The position numbers and the translations under genes are program-made. Shown here piece by piece: positions 53,201 through 61,972 of a DNA stretch of 64,000 bases. This DNA is from Naumovozyma dairenensis CBS 421 (taxonomy: Eukaryota; Ascomycota; Saccharomycetes; Saccharomycetales; Saccharomycetaceae). The stretch spans positions 372,001 through 436,000 of the forward strand of contig NC_016486.1 in the NCBI RefSeq assembly GCF_000227115.2, in the 5' to 3' direction. The notes under the pieces are model-generated. The model worked only from the letters and a program-made list of their open reading frames with translations. It was not told where the DNA came from and did no database searches. Within the stretch, counting starts at the first letter, position 1. Every line of letters begins with the position of its first letter.

Positions 53201-54500
53201 AAGGTTCGTAGTCAATAGCTATACCAGATTTATCGTTAAACAATTGATTTGCATGAACTCCCTTAGCTGTATCAGCTGTAGGCGGTGTCGCTAGTAGTTC
53301 ATTATTAAAACTATTTACAGGAATATTATTATTATTGTTATTGTTATTGCTAACGGAAGATGAAACGAGCTTGTCCAAAGAAGGTGATACAGTATCAGTA
53401 AGATGTGGTCCAACTGAATTATTCCTATAGTAGTGGGTAAATTGATCCGTATAACCTGCACCACCAGAACTTAAAGCGTTTGTTCCAGAACTACCAGGTG
53501 TTTTATAGGCTGACGTTTGTTTCAATTGAATAAAATCGTCAATGGTATCTAATACATTTTGAAAATCATTATATGTCATTGCTGTTGAACTTGTAACGGT
53601 AGATGAAGGAAAGATATCAATATTATTTGGTCCGATTAAATCGAATGCTGGTTGGGCATAGATTAATTCTAATGGCCAGATAACTTTCCTTATATCAGTT
53701 GGTGGATCCATATATGATGCCACATTTGGTGTGTTCCCATTAAGATGACCGATATCAGGTATCACAGTAACCCATTTTATATTATTTTTATCATTTAATT
53801 TAATGCCATGAGATATTGATAGCGTCATTAATAGAGCATCGGCATTCTTAGGAGGTAAAGTAAGACAAGTTGATTTATTGTTCGAACTTAAATAAGCTCT
53901 AATTCCTGAGGGAACCATATAGAGAGCATGCTTTTGGAGGTATGATTCTTCTATGTGGTTTTCTGTCAATGGGACTAGATTAAGATTTTTACAACATAAT
54001 GTTACAACCAGATCACCATTAGCGAACAAATGCGGTTCTAATTGTAAAATATCATAATTTGTACTTTTACCCAATGGTATACATGCATTTCCGAATTGAA
54101 TTAATCTATTATTCGATGCCTTTGCTAGATTGATATATATCATTCGCCGAAGGGCTTTCAAAAATAAGGCATAGTGTGGTGGTAAATTTGGCTTTGAATA
54201 TTCAAATGTGAAACTTCCAGTCTTTTCTGGTAGAATTGGTGATTTATCTTCATTATTAGCAGAGGGTAGTTTTGGAAGAACAGGTAAAAGGTCGTCATTT
54301 ACACTGAAGCACCATAAACATCTTGATAACAGTGCTACAAGATTTCTAGGATTCTGTTTCCTGAGCAGTAATTCCATTTGGATTGCCCATTGATCGTCCA
54401 TATTTTTCGGGACATATTGGGCATAGTTGACGTGGTCAATAGTTTCTATCCTGTAGAAACTGGACGCAAGCTCCTCTAACCTGTATATCGATGATTCCAT
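50289..54500 (-). CDS. SSN2: Mediator kinase module subunit Med13 (Ssn2/Srb9)
   Basis: The 1403-residue protein matches Ssn2/Med13 (YDR443C, 1420 residues), which links the Cdk8 kinase module to core Mediator and represses many genes. The conserved N-terminal domain covers about residues 1-330 (LEELASSFYRIETIDHVNYA). A long acidic, Asn-rich linker follows, with runs such as NNNNNN and EDEEEEEEDLFGE. The C-terminal PIWI-like domain (about 950-1403) includes YIHLAYSRSIDKCWLFAALTD, and the last part ends in IPWHVLAVKKMMQSM. The full-length frame is intact. The 5' end is divergent from the lipase gene, as YDR443C and YDR444W are. Confidence 0.96.
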   Translation of the reverse strand: MESSIYRLEELASSFYRIETIDHVNYAQYVPKNMDDQWAIQMELLLRKQNPRNLVALLSRCLWCFSVNDDLLPVLPKLPSANNEDKSPILPEKTGSFTFEYSKPNLPPHYALFLKALRRMIYINLAKASNNRLIQFGNACIPLGKSTNYDILQLEPHLFANGDLVVTLCCKNLNLVPLTENHIEESYLQKHALYMVPSGIRAYLSSNNKSTCLTLPPKNADALLMTLSISHGIKLNDKNNIKWVTVIPDIGHLNGNTPNVASYMDPPTDIRKVIWPLELIYAQPAFDLIGPNNIDIFPSSTVTSSTAMTYNDFQNVLDTIDDFIQLKQTSAYKTPGSSGTNALSSGGAGYTDQFTHYYRNNSVGPHLTDTVSPSLDKLVSSSVSNNNNNNNNIPVNSFNNELLATPPTADTAKGVHANQLFNDKSGIAIDYEPSPTKAELENVKELLMKKDSMNRSSDAQDDVEMHDVNDAQHIKDNDNENINPNDNADDNNDANNNNNGTMSDTNATGNKELFGEDEEEEEEDLFGESNDSVGEGLQSVNKNDPDEITEDMFGMSDDEDGTNITINSRSGDTYFNGDSNALSTPIRKPNLKRKYLDIPVEEMTLTGDSLYTDPGAPLPIETPRDRRKSVFAPLQFNPIIENNVDNKYKNGGKFSFSPFQKDEALQFDISNGDISSSEDEESASDDEDLEFMNIGQETRSVEGTVNEPQYLGYSNVQAVGENLPSSLGSNDLIGTTDANKEGSIWKILQSDIPTTESPLKTVETSVQPVDSIMKSDVNDILKNKISPKITTQEQSPLSGSATLTSNLPEGKTGMPEETPAEIPVSIESSNSLPFLLRHMPLSSLPDKFRQSNPVLQITEESTDILDLISEQIVFDFDQLIKLRVPKSIYRGLKDCKDGLISDIMPKIFTKFERLNGNEIIDKMYTMREPLVFVKKHQELIKIKSDSQPFTKFLGIRPPKGIKNFKFIVLTDSFKDDCTNFVSILSQTYFEHELGFCELLKLTNGNSHGLIYLQNFEQNKLLLLAAQIVSYCSTNKSSEKDVPLMLILPLEVSHPTDLVHKVSVFQTIRNEVKAKIPNKELFLKIVPIDFICNPLVSVDDYSTLAMSIYNILPQKSTRFTTLAPRLPEKVTFKSSQTAPPSSIINYDEYIHLAYSRSIDKCWLFAALTDSTGNENMIKSWYVGNSKKTFDEACNQIWSMAFSLASRKYGKICLILTRLNGVLPDDELMNWRRFSGRNIHLAVVCVDDNTKITFYDRDKLYPSFKPLFKDSKLSGKINFNKFDDYEIRDIDEDIHGALFQHPFPLSNSQHRCAIKSGALVKFKRNSGEGTIDKFEVNLLNCPHADSGKLLESILEEFRNLAALNVWFGVSDGERNSHIPWHVLAVKKMMQSMIHTRIEVQNPPIP

Positions 54501-54948
54501 AACCTTTTAAGATATGTAATGAATCCCGGAAGATATAAATGTAACAATGTAAATTTATTAGTTTAGTTGTTTCAACAAAGGTGTGTATACGTTATGAGAC
54601 TTCGGATCCTTGTTATGATAGACAACCTTGGTGCTCTGTCCATTACCAGACGCTCGACTGTTATGATCTATTCCAACATCCACGGAGAAGGGTAAATCTT
54701 AACTTTACGTAACACTATCTAAATGCAGCTTCAAACAATATAAGTTCAATAACGCGATGGCATGTTTTTGTTGAAATATGGCGACTGGAAAATTTTGACC
54801 CAATACGATAAAATATCAATAAAAGAACAATCAATCACATTGCCTACTCGAGAGTTTTGTTGGAATAGTGATTTATATAGCCACCATTGGGACCTCTTTT
54901 GCACAGACTACAAAATTACTAAGAAATAATATTGTACAACTGTTTACA
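54501..54948. other. Divergent promoter SSN2 / lipase gene
   Basis: These 448 bases contain no gene and no motif that I can assign. The forward frame is open without ATG from about 54868 to the start at 54949. Confidence 0.5.
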
Positions 54949-56922
54949 ATGGTGATTCCTACGAAGTCAACTCAATCTACCGATGACACAAAAGGTATTC
55001 TTCTGTTCAATGATAGCCAAAAGTTAGGGATAGGTGATCTTTCAAGATACAAGATTACCCTTGATAAGAAACAATTGGATGGGCAAGGCATTTACGCTAC
55101 TGAATTGTTTATTAGAATCAAGAATGAGGAAAGCCCATTGCTTCGGCCTGTTTATATCACTGGGCCGTATGCATTCTACGTCGATATTAGGCCTCATAAT
55201 TATCATGAAGATGAAAGGTTTGATGGCGAAGAAGAAATTGCCTTTTGTGAAGATTTAAAACCTGATGAGAGATTTAAAAAAAGAATATTTTTAAATGAAT
55301 ATTCACGTGTTGAAGGAACTGACACTTATTCTTGGACAATTGATATCATTTCACAATTAGCTGTGCTAACGCACCCAAAATTGGAGTATAGTATTAGAAT
55401 TGCAACAACCAGGAAGAAAACGAAAAAAGGCCCCAAGAACTCTCAACCGATGAAAATAAGAGGAGTCGATATTAAACTATGGGATACGACGTCATTATGG
55501 GATCTGCCACCAAAATTTCCTGAAAGACCAGTTCATCTTGTCATGATGACTCATGGTATATTTTCAAATATTGGATGTGATATGCTTTATATGAAGGATA
55601 AAATAGAAGAAATTACAAACTCTATAGACGATTCGATTAATCCCAATGTAGTTGTGAGGGGTTGTATACAAAATATGGGTAAATCTTCATATGGTGTACA
55701 TTATTTAGGGAAAAAAGTGGCTCTATATATCATTGAATTATTAGAAAATTTGAATAAAAAATACAAAGTCGACAAAATATCATTTATTGGCCATTCATTG
55801 GGTGGTCCCACTCAATCAATGGCTGTTCATTACTTAAGTGTGAAAAGACCTGATATATTTGATCCGCAAAGTGGTATAAAACCAATTAATTTTATTACAT
55901 TAGCAAGTCCATTCATTGGTGTTATTGGAGATTTCCCACTTTATGTTTCAATGCCATTAGATTTCGGGGCACTTGGTCTTACTGGAAGAGATTTAAATCT
56001 CAAATATACACCTTTAACTTCTAAAGATGGACTCACTATTGGTGATGGACCACCACCAAGGAAATTAATAATGGAAATTCTTCCTGAACCACCAGCATTA
56101 GCTGTTTTCGAAAGGTTTATCCATAGAACTTTATATGCAAACATTGTACATGATGGTATAGTACCCTTAAGAACAGCTGCACTTTTATATTTGGATTGGA
56201 ATAGTTTAGCAAAAGTAAAAAAAATACAAAAGAAATCAGTTGCTGCATTACCTACTGACTCACAATCAGAATTTTCATCACCAACTCCTACTCCAACGGG
56301 AACTATGTCACCAAGCCCCAATGCTCAACATGATACTGCTACGGGGGAGATTCCTAGCGAAGATCTGGACAAACAAGCTGCCTTAAAATGGGCCCTGCCG
56401 CAAGCATTTGTTCACTCTAACAAAGTAAGAAAGTTTAAAAGAGGCCAAGTCATAGAATCGGAAGAAGAATCTACATCAGGAAACGGATCTAGTCCTTCTC
56501 CAGCTGAACAATTCAAGCCGCCCCCAGAAGCATCAACGATGTTGTCTGCATTATCTGTGTTAACAGCTCCTGTTCCAAGTCAAAGATATATAAAGAATCC
56601 TGCCTTAAGATCAGATGCTGTTGTACATGACAAAATGTATTATCCTGAGGAACTACCTCCACCACATTATGAAGATAGACCATTAATTAAAAAGGTAATT
56701 TATCCAAATGAAAGTATTAATAGGATACAAGAACGTATTGCAAGGAAATGGCAATTGACAATGCCATGGAGGAAAGTTTTAGTTAAAATAAAACCGGACT
56801 CGCATAATAATATAGTTGTTAGGAGACGATTCGTTAATTTATACGGTAACGTTGCGATCTTACATATGGTACAAGAGCATTTTGGACCTGAAGCGTGTGA
56901 AAAATACTCTCAAATACAATAG
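54949..56922 (+). CDS. Putative serine lipase/hydrolase, YDR444W homologue
   Basis: The 657-residue protein resembles YDR444W (687 residues), an uncharacterised member of the DUF676 lipase-like family that includes Rog1. The alpha/beta-hydrolase nucleophile motif GHSLGG is at residues 281-286 (Ser283), preceded by the strand HLVMMTHGIFSN. NIVHDGIVPLRTAALLYLDW probably contains the acidic and other active-site neighbours. The C-terminal third is Pro/Ser-rich and ends in a conserved stretch (RRFVNLYGNVAILHMVQEHFG). Known relatives suggest a role in lipid turnover, but the substrate is unknown. The first ATG is at 54949. Confidence 0.9.
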   Translation: MVIPTKSTQSTDDTKGILLFNDSQKLGIGDLSRYKITLDKKQLDGQGIYATELFIRIKNEESPLLRPVYITGPYAFYVDIRPHNYHEDERFDGEEEIAFCEDLKPDERFKKRIFLNEYSRVEGTDTYSWTIDIISQLAVLTHPKLEYSIRIATTRKKTKKGPKNSQPMKIRGVDIKLWDTTSLWDLPPKFPERPVHLVMMTHGIFSNIGCDMLYMKDKIEEITNSIDDSINPNVVVRGCIQNMGKSSYGVHYLGKKVALYIIELLENLNKKYKVDKISFIGHSLGGPTQSMAVHYLSVKRPDIFDPQSGIKPINFITLASPFIGVIGDFPLYVSMPLDFGALGLTGRDLNLKYTPLTSKDGLTIGDGPPPRKLIMEILPEPPALAVFERFIHRTLYANIVHDGIVPLRTAALLYLDWNSLAKVKKIQKKSVAALPTDSQSEFSSPTPTPTGTMSPSPNAQHDTATGEIPSEDLDKQAALKWALPQAFVHSNKVRKFKRGQVIESEEESTSGNGSSPSPAEQFKPPPEASTMLSALSVLTAPVPSQRYIKNPALRSDAVVHDKMYYPEELPPPHYEDRPLIKKVIYPNESINRIQERIARKWQLTMPWRKVLVKIKPDSHNNIVVRRRFVNLYGNVAILHMVQEHFGPEACEKYSQIQ

Positions 56923-57113
56923 ATAAATAAAAAATAATAGTAATGATATAACGTAATATTTGAAGCACAAATCTGTGTTATTAACGTAGAAATTTAATGG
57001 TTTAAGGAAAAAAATAAATGAGATTGGTACGTAATAATCAGTTTCTACATAAAAAAAGGTTCATTGTGCGTAGCAATCCAGTGTTCTATTTCAACTTTTT
57101 GGATGTTTAATTT

Positions 57114-57122
57114 TGGAAAAAG
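57114..57122 (-). terminator. Pol III terminator of the tRNA-Lys gene
   Basis: On the reverse strand the tRNA is followed within a few bases by TTTCTTTTT, whose T5 run is a normal RNA polymerase III stop. Confidence 0.75.
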
Positions 57123-57124
57123 AA

Positions 57125-57197
57125 AGCCCTGTAGGGGGCTCGAACCCCTAACCTTGTGATTAAGAGTCACACGCGCTACCGATTGCGCCAACAAGGC
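57125..57197 (-). tRNA. tK(CUU): tRNA-Lys (anticodon CUU)
   Basis: The 73-nt reverse-strand gene folds as a cloverleaf. The acceptor arm pairs GCCTTGT with ACAGGGC (one G-U), followed by discriminator T. The anticodon loop is CTCTTAA, giving CTT for lysine. The T arm has GGTTCGAGCC (B box) and the D arm GGCGCAATCGGTAGC (A box). There is no intron, and CCA is not encoded, as expected in yeast. It is nearly identical to S. cerevisiae tK(CUU). Confidence 0.98.
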
Positions 57198-57836
57198 TTA
57201 TTTTCTTGAAAAGTTTTTATGTAGGGACAAACTGGTCTGGAGGGGAAAACCACGAGCTTAAATTTGTTTTTGATGCGTGGGATTTTAATACGGTTTACAA
57301 TACATCTTTATCGAAAGTGTAATCTTGGTAGTATATAAATAAAAAAAGTAATACGATTGATTGAGAATATTACTAGGGCAATAGTCTATGCCTTCTTGTG
57401 CTGCAATATGCATGCCAGTTGTTCTAATTTTTATATCAGAGGATAGGTTTATTATATAGTTCTATATTATCTACTCTGTATTTCTTCATCCGTAAAGGGG
57501 GGGGGGGGGGAAAGACCAGCTATCCTTGATCGTACTGGTTGGTCGTACTAAAACAATATTTCTTTATTCCTGCCAGACCTATTTGTTTACTCGTTCTACG
57601 GCAAATTTTGCCCCTCCAAGCCTATATCCTTGACGTTATTATCGTTCAAGACAGGAACCCACTGGCAAATAAGACGACCTACTAACTAACTACCGTGCGC
57701 GCTTAATTGAACGTCGGAGTTTTTATACCACTTGATCTGTTTATAAATTCTAAAGCATGAATATCAACACACTCACGACTATCAAGAATCAACAAACCAA
57801 AGTCCTTAATTCAAATTCAAACCAAAGTAAAGTAAA
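57198..57836. promoter_or_regulatory. ECM11 upstream region with a 14-G run
   Basis: A run of 14 G lies at 57497-57510, about 330 bp before ECM11. No TATA-like or meiotic element is obvious upstream of the ATG; the only perfect URS1 lies inside the coding region. Confidence 0.5.
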
Positions 57837-58745
57837 ATGATGCCAAATATCAAAATTGAACCATCAACAGAACCCGAATTGGAATACTCTGATGCACATG
57901 AAGAGCCAGCCCCATTAACAAAAAAGGCAATTAATAATAATAGTAAAGAACAAACAAATAGCCGCCGAGATGCTAACAACTCTCTCCCGGATGATAACAA
58001 GAAAAACAGCATGGTTAGAAAGATTGAACAACCTAAAGGGAAAGATGACAAGAACACTTTCGATTTGAGTACTTTTTTCATCAATACTAATAAAAATAAG
58101 GAGAATGCTCAGATTAAGCAAGAATCTAGTGGAACTAAACCATTGTCATCGGAAGATGTGAGTATATGTAGTAAGAATCTCAAGAAGAAGAAAAGGGCTC
58201 CAAATAATGATGCGAGTAGTTTCATGTCAAAACCAAAATTGAAAATTCCACGTAAGGATAATGGTAGTAATGAGTCTTCCAAAGAAGCTATTGCTGAAAA
58301 AGGGAAGACTGACGAGGCATCAGTAGGTAAAAGTTACACAAGAAGGGAAAAAAGAATAGGGAATGAAGAACCTGCCGAGAACCCTGGAAATTACGAAGAA
58401 ATTAAGTGCTTGATGTATGATTCCTTCAAAGAGAACCTTCTCGAAAGAGAGGAATTAAAAAATCTTTTGCCTGGTTTAGAAAGAGCTGAAGAGATCGATC
58501 TTGGTCTTAAGATCGCCAATTGGTCCTTAGATGAATGGATTGAATGTGGAGAGAAATTACAGAACGATTACAGACAATTGGTTTATAAGTTAGTAAAGGA
58601 AAGAATGGAATTAAGCTATAAATTTCAAGTTATTACATCCGTAATCAATGATAGGGCCAGTGCTTTAAACCAACAAGGTAAAGTACTGGATGAGAAGTTA
58701 ATCAAAATAAAAGAATTAGGTAAGGAAATTTTAAATATAATATGA
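57837..58745 (+). CDS. ECM11: Meiotic SUMO-dependent synapsis protein Ecm11
   Basis: The protein of 302 residues has the same length as S. cerevisiae Ecm11 (YDR446W), a meiosis protein whose SUMO-modified form with Gmc2 promotes synaptonemal complex assembly. The N-terminus carries the SUMO consensus IKIE. If translation starts at the second ATG (57840) its lysine is residue 5, the position sumoylated in S. cerevisiae; from the first ATG it is residue 6. The middle is basic and disordered. The C-terminal 100 residues are predicted helical/coiled (LMYDSFKENLLEREELKNLL, then WIECGEKLQNDYRQLVYKL), the conserved part. A perfect URS1 sequence lies about 120 bases into the gene. Confidence 0.92.
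   Translation: MMPNIKIEPSTEPELEYSDAHEEPAPLTKKAINNNSKEQTNSRRDANNSLPDDNKKNSMVRKIEQPKGKDDKNTFDLSTFFINTNKNKENAQIKQESSGTKPLSSEDVSICSKNLKKKKRAPNNDASSFMSKPKLKIPRKDNGSNESSKEAIAEKGKTDEASVGKSYTRREKRIGNEEPAENPGNYEEIKCLMYDSFKENLLEREELKNLLPGLERAEEIDLGLKIANWSLDEWIECGEKLQNDYRQLVYKLVKERMELSYKFQVITSVINDRASALNQQGKVLDEKLIKIKELGKEILNII
57959..57968 (+). promoter_or_regulatory. Perfect URS1 (Ume6) sequence inside ECM11
   Basis: TAGCCGCCGA is a 10/10 match to the URS1 site of early meiotic genes. It encodes part of Asn-Ser-Arg-Arg in ECM11, 122 bases after the ATG, instead of lying in the promoter. Confidence 0.5.
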
Positions 58746-58994
58746 GCTCTTTAAAATACATGTCATAATTCAATTATGCTTTTGCAAAATTAATATGAGG
58801 TCCGTCAGCTAGATCTAAGATCTTTTTGTTCTTTGTTATATAATGTGTTCCAGAAAAGCTTTCTTTTTCTTAATGCTAATTTTTATTTTTAATTGGTTTT
58901 TGATTATAATTATAGGTTATTTAGCTGTACACAGATAGAAAATAGAAGACACAAAATACCGAGTGGAATATTTTTTTGAAGGGTTTTAAACATC

Positions 58995-59857
58995 TTAGTT
59001 TCTCTTTCTGAAACGTCTGTCTCTTTGAGCAGAAACGTTGATAACAGATAATGGTAATTTCAAACCTAAGGACTTAACCAAGTCAGCGGTTTGGTTGTCA
59101 ACGTTCAATACACCCTTAGAGTGAGATAAGTCCAAAGCAGAGACATCTGGAACATATTGATCCTTTCTTTCTCTTTCTTCTTCTTGCAATTTGAAAGAGA
59201 TACCTCTGACTGGACCCTTTTGAATTCTCTTCATCAAATGGGTAGTGTAACCAGCAATCTTGTTTCTTAATCTTTTAGATTGAATGGTAGCGATTTCATC
59301 ACATAATCTTTTGTTGGTTTGGAAATCCAAAGTCAACTTTGGATAGTAACGTTCAATCAAAGCTTTAGAAGCACGCTTAACGGTCTTGGTTCTAACTCTA
59401 CCCTGTCATAAATATTATTCTCCTGATTAAATCAATTAATTGTTTAAATTAATTAATTTATTAGATCATGAATATGAATGTTAGTAAAGTTGTTTATCTT
59501 ATAGAAATAAAGGTTCATGGAAACGAGTAACAAGTCTGCCTGACGCTATATTTCAATACTTCCATTCTAACACTGTGTAATTTTGGTTACTTTGAAATCA
59601 ATGTCCTTCTTATTTCTTGTCAATAACAATCATTTTTGATGAAGTAGGACTGTTCGCAGTATTGTACATCCTAGCTGTATCTATAAATGTATCAAACGTT
59701 CATTTTTCCTTGCTAAACTGTAATTGTACTTGGTTCCCACGTTAAGGTTCGTCTTCTTTTAGCTTAATTCTACATCTTTCTAATATTTCTCTCTGCATAG
59801 CTATTGCCATTACTTTCTCATGAATCCTTGCAATTCTTTCAATCTTATACGTACCAT
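58995..59857 (-). CDS. RPS17: Ribosomal protein eS17 (Rps17), two exons
   Basis: Exon 2 (58995-59402) encodes all of Rps17 after the initiator methionine: [20 protein letters not shown] and onward, ending DRRFRKRN. With the ATG of exon 1 (59855-59857) this is 136 residues, as in YDR447C. The intron directly after the ATG is the known structure of both yeast RPS17 genes. The donor is GTACGT (not the usual GTATGT), the branch point TACTAAC is at 59480-59486 and the acceptor is CAG; the intron is 452 nt. Exon 1 is only three bases, so it was placed by the ATG-donor combination. The protein is part of the small ribosomal subunit. Confidence 0.93.
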
Positions 59858-60442
59858 TTTTGAATAATTTTCTGCTAGTTTCTATATACGTGAACACTAG
59901 TTTTTTCAGAAACCTATAGGCTATTTTATCACTCTACCACTTGTTTTGATATCATTCCGCTAGCAGTGAATAACTGACACTACGTAGATACAGTACTGGA
60001 ACCATCTTAGGCAGACGATCCTTCCCCTCCGAGTCAAAGGGATCCGAGAACCCTACCAAGAATCGTCGTCCGATCTGGGATTATTAGACAGAAACTTCAA
60101 ATCCATAATAGACGCGCCTGCCCACTCAACTCGGATCTGGCTGATTTCAGAGAAATAGGAAAACATTGTGAAAATATTCTTTAAATGTTTCAGATGTCTG
60201 GGTCTTTTAAGATGTACGGATTTTAGAGAAACGGTCCAAATATTTTGTCCCAATTTTTTTCGTGATGAAAATGATTAAATTTCGAAATAAACGAAGAAAC
60301 TGGAAAGAAGTTAAACACACACACACACATAGACGTCATTTGAGTTGAAATAGTGCACTATAGACTTGCGGTGATGCAGTTTAAATAAACAAGAAGGGGA
60401 GCCGAGGCAACACTTTCGATTGACATACACTTTGTTAAAACG
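59858..60442. other. Divergent promoter RPS17/ADA2
   Basis: This region holds the Rap1-type boxes of RPS17 and a short CA repeat (60314-60329) about 115 bp before ADA2. It contains no other gene. Confidence 0.6.
60194..60221 (-). promoter_or_regulatory. Paired Rap1-type boxes of RPS17
   Basis: On the reverse strand ATCCGTACAT is followed, after nine bases, by CCCAGACAT. Both resemble RPG/Rap1 boxes. They lie 337-364 bp upstream of the RPS17 ATG. The same GTACAT-N9-CCCAGACAT layout occurs at RPS18. Confidence 0.75.
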
Positions 60443-61762
60443 ATGTCAAACAAATTCCATTGCGATGTTTGTTCGACAGATTGCACCAACAGAGTAAGAA
60501 TATCATGTGCTATATGTCCAGAATACGATTTATGTGTACCATGTTTCGCACAAGGTGCATACAATGGTAATCATAGACCATATCATGATTATCGAATAAT
60601 TGAAACAAATTCATACCCAATATTATGTGAAGATTGGGGTGCTGATGAAGAAATAGCATTAATTAAAGGTGCCCAAACATTAGGACTAGGAAATTGGCAA
60701 GACATCGCCGATCATATTGGTAGTAGAGATAAAGAAGAAGTCAAAGAGCATTATCTAAAATATTACTTGGAAAGTCCTTTGTATCCAATTCCGGATATTA
60801 CTAAGGAAATATCTGTACCACAAGAAGAATTTTTGGAACAAAGGAAAAGGAGAATAGAATTGTTTAGAGATAAACCACTGGAACCACCTAGGAAACCTAT
60901 GGCATCTGTACCAAGCTGTCATGAGGTCCAAGGGTTTATGCCAGGACGTTTAGAGTTTGAAACCGAGTTCGAGAACGAAGCTGAAGGTCCAGTGAAAGAT
61001 ATGGTATTTGAAGAGGATGACCAACCGTTGGATATTGAATTGAAATTTGCTGTGTTAGATGTATACAATTCTAGATTGACTGCAAGGGTAGAGAAAAAAA
61101 GGTTACTGTTTGAAAATAATTTGATGGAATACAGAAAGATACAGAATATTGATAAGAGGAGAACTAAAGAGGCCAAGGAACTATACAATAAACTAAAGGT
61201 ATTTGCCCAACTTATGACTGCCCAAGATTTCGAGGAATTTTCCAAAGATATGTTAGAAGAACTACGTTGTCGCTCGAGGATCCAACAATTACAAGAATGG
61301 AGAAGTAACGGTATCACAACTCTTGAAGCAGGTCTCAAATATGAACGTGATAAGCAAACAAGAATAGCAACACTCGAGAAATTTGGCGCCTCGTCAGTAC
61401 ATTCTGCTGCAGTTACAAATAATATCAATGGTGGGCCAAGAAATAGATCGACACCTGTGCATAGAGCAGGTACTGATTATTCTCAAAATTACAATGAAGG
61501 TAGTGGTAGAAAGAAGACAATGACCATTAGTGATATACAACATGGAGCTGATTTTGGTTTACTTTCTGTTGATGAACAACAACTTTGCATTCAACTCAAG
61601 ATACTGCCCAAACCTTACTTTGCTATTAAAGACTTGATGTTTAGGGAATTAATACGAACTAGGGGTCATATGCAACGGAAAGATTGCATACAGTTATTGA
61701 AAATTGACCCAATAAAAGCCAATAAAGTGTATGACTTTTTCCAATCTCAACATTGGATATAA
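60443..61762 (+). CDS. ADA2: SAGA/ADA coactivator subunit Ada2
   Basis: The 439-residue protein matches Ada2 (YDR448W, 434 residues), which stimulates the histone acetyltransferase Gcn5 in SAGA, SLIK and ADA complexes. A ZZ zinc finger covers residues 7-48 (C7, C10, C22, C25, C31, C34 and two His). A SANT domain follows at about 62-112 (EDWGADEEIALIKGAQTLGL). The C-terminal SWIRM domain lies at about 350-439 (LSVDEQQLCIQLKILPKPY, ending VYDFFQSQHWI). The order and spacing of domains are complete. Confidence 0.97.
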   Translation: MSNKFHCDVCSTDCTNRVRISCAICPEYDLCVPCFAQGAYNGNHRPYHDYRIIETNSYPILCEDWGADEEIALIKGAQTLGLGNWQDIADHIGSRDKEEVKEHYLKYYLESPLYPIPDITKEISVPQEEFLEQRKRRIELFRDKPLEPPRKPMASVPSCHEVQGFMPGRLEFETEFENEAEGPVKDMVFEEDDQPLDIELKFAVLDVYNSRLTARVEKKRLLFENNLMEYRKIQNIDKRRTKEAKELYNKLKVFAQLMTAQDFEEFSKDMLEELRCRSRIQQLQEWRSNGITTLEAGLKYERDKQTRIATLEKFGASSVHSAAVTNNINGGPRNRSTPVHRAGTDYSQNYNEGSGRKKTMTISDIQHGADFGLLSVDEQQLCIQLKILPKPYFAIKDLMFRELIRTRGHMQRKDCIQLLKIDPIKANKVYDFFQSQHWI

Positions 61763-61972
61763 TAGAGTGCTATTGTTTACAGAACTTTCCAGTTTAAAAT
61801 ATATATATGAGCATAAGCTACGAAAAGTCAGTAATCTTGACTACATACATCGCATTAAGAACACCCACATAATAAAGACTACATATTCATCTTAAAATAG
61901 TTTTAAACAAAACTTAAAGAATAAAGGAAATACTTCTTTTATTTTTACAGTCTAAATATTTATGATTGTTGC

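Noticed and set aside
60919..61428. 169-codon reverse frame opposite ADA2
   Set aside because: It lies entirely antisense to conserved Ada2 and has no independent support.
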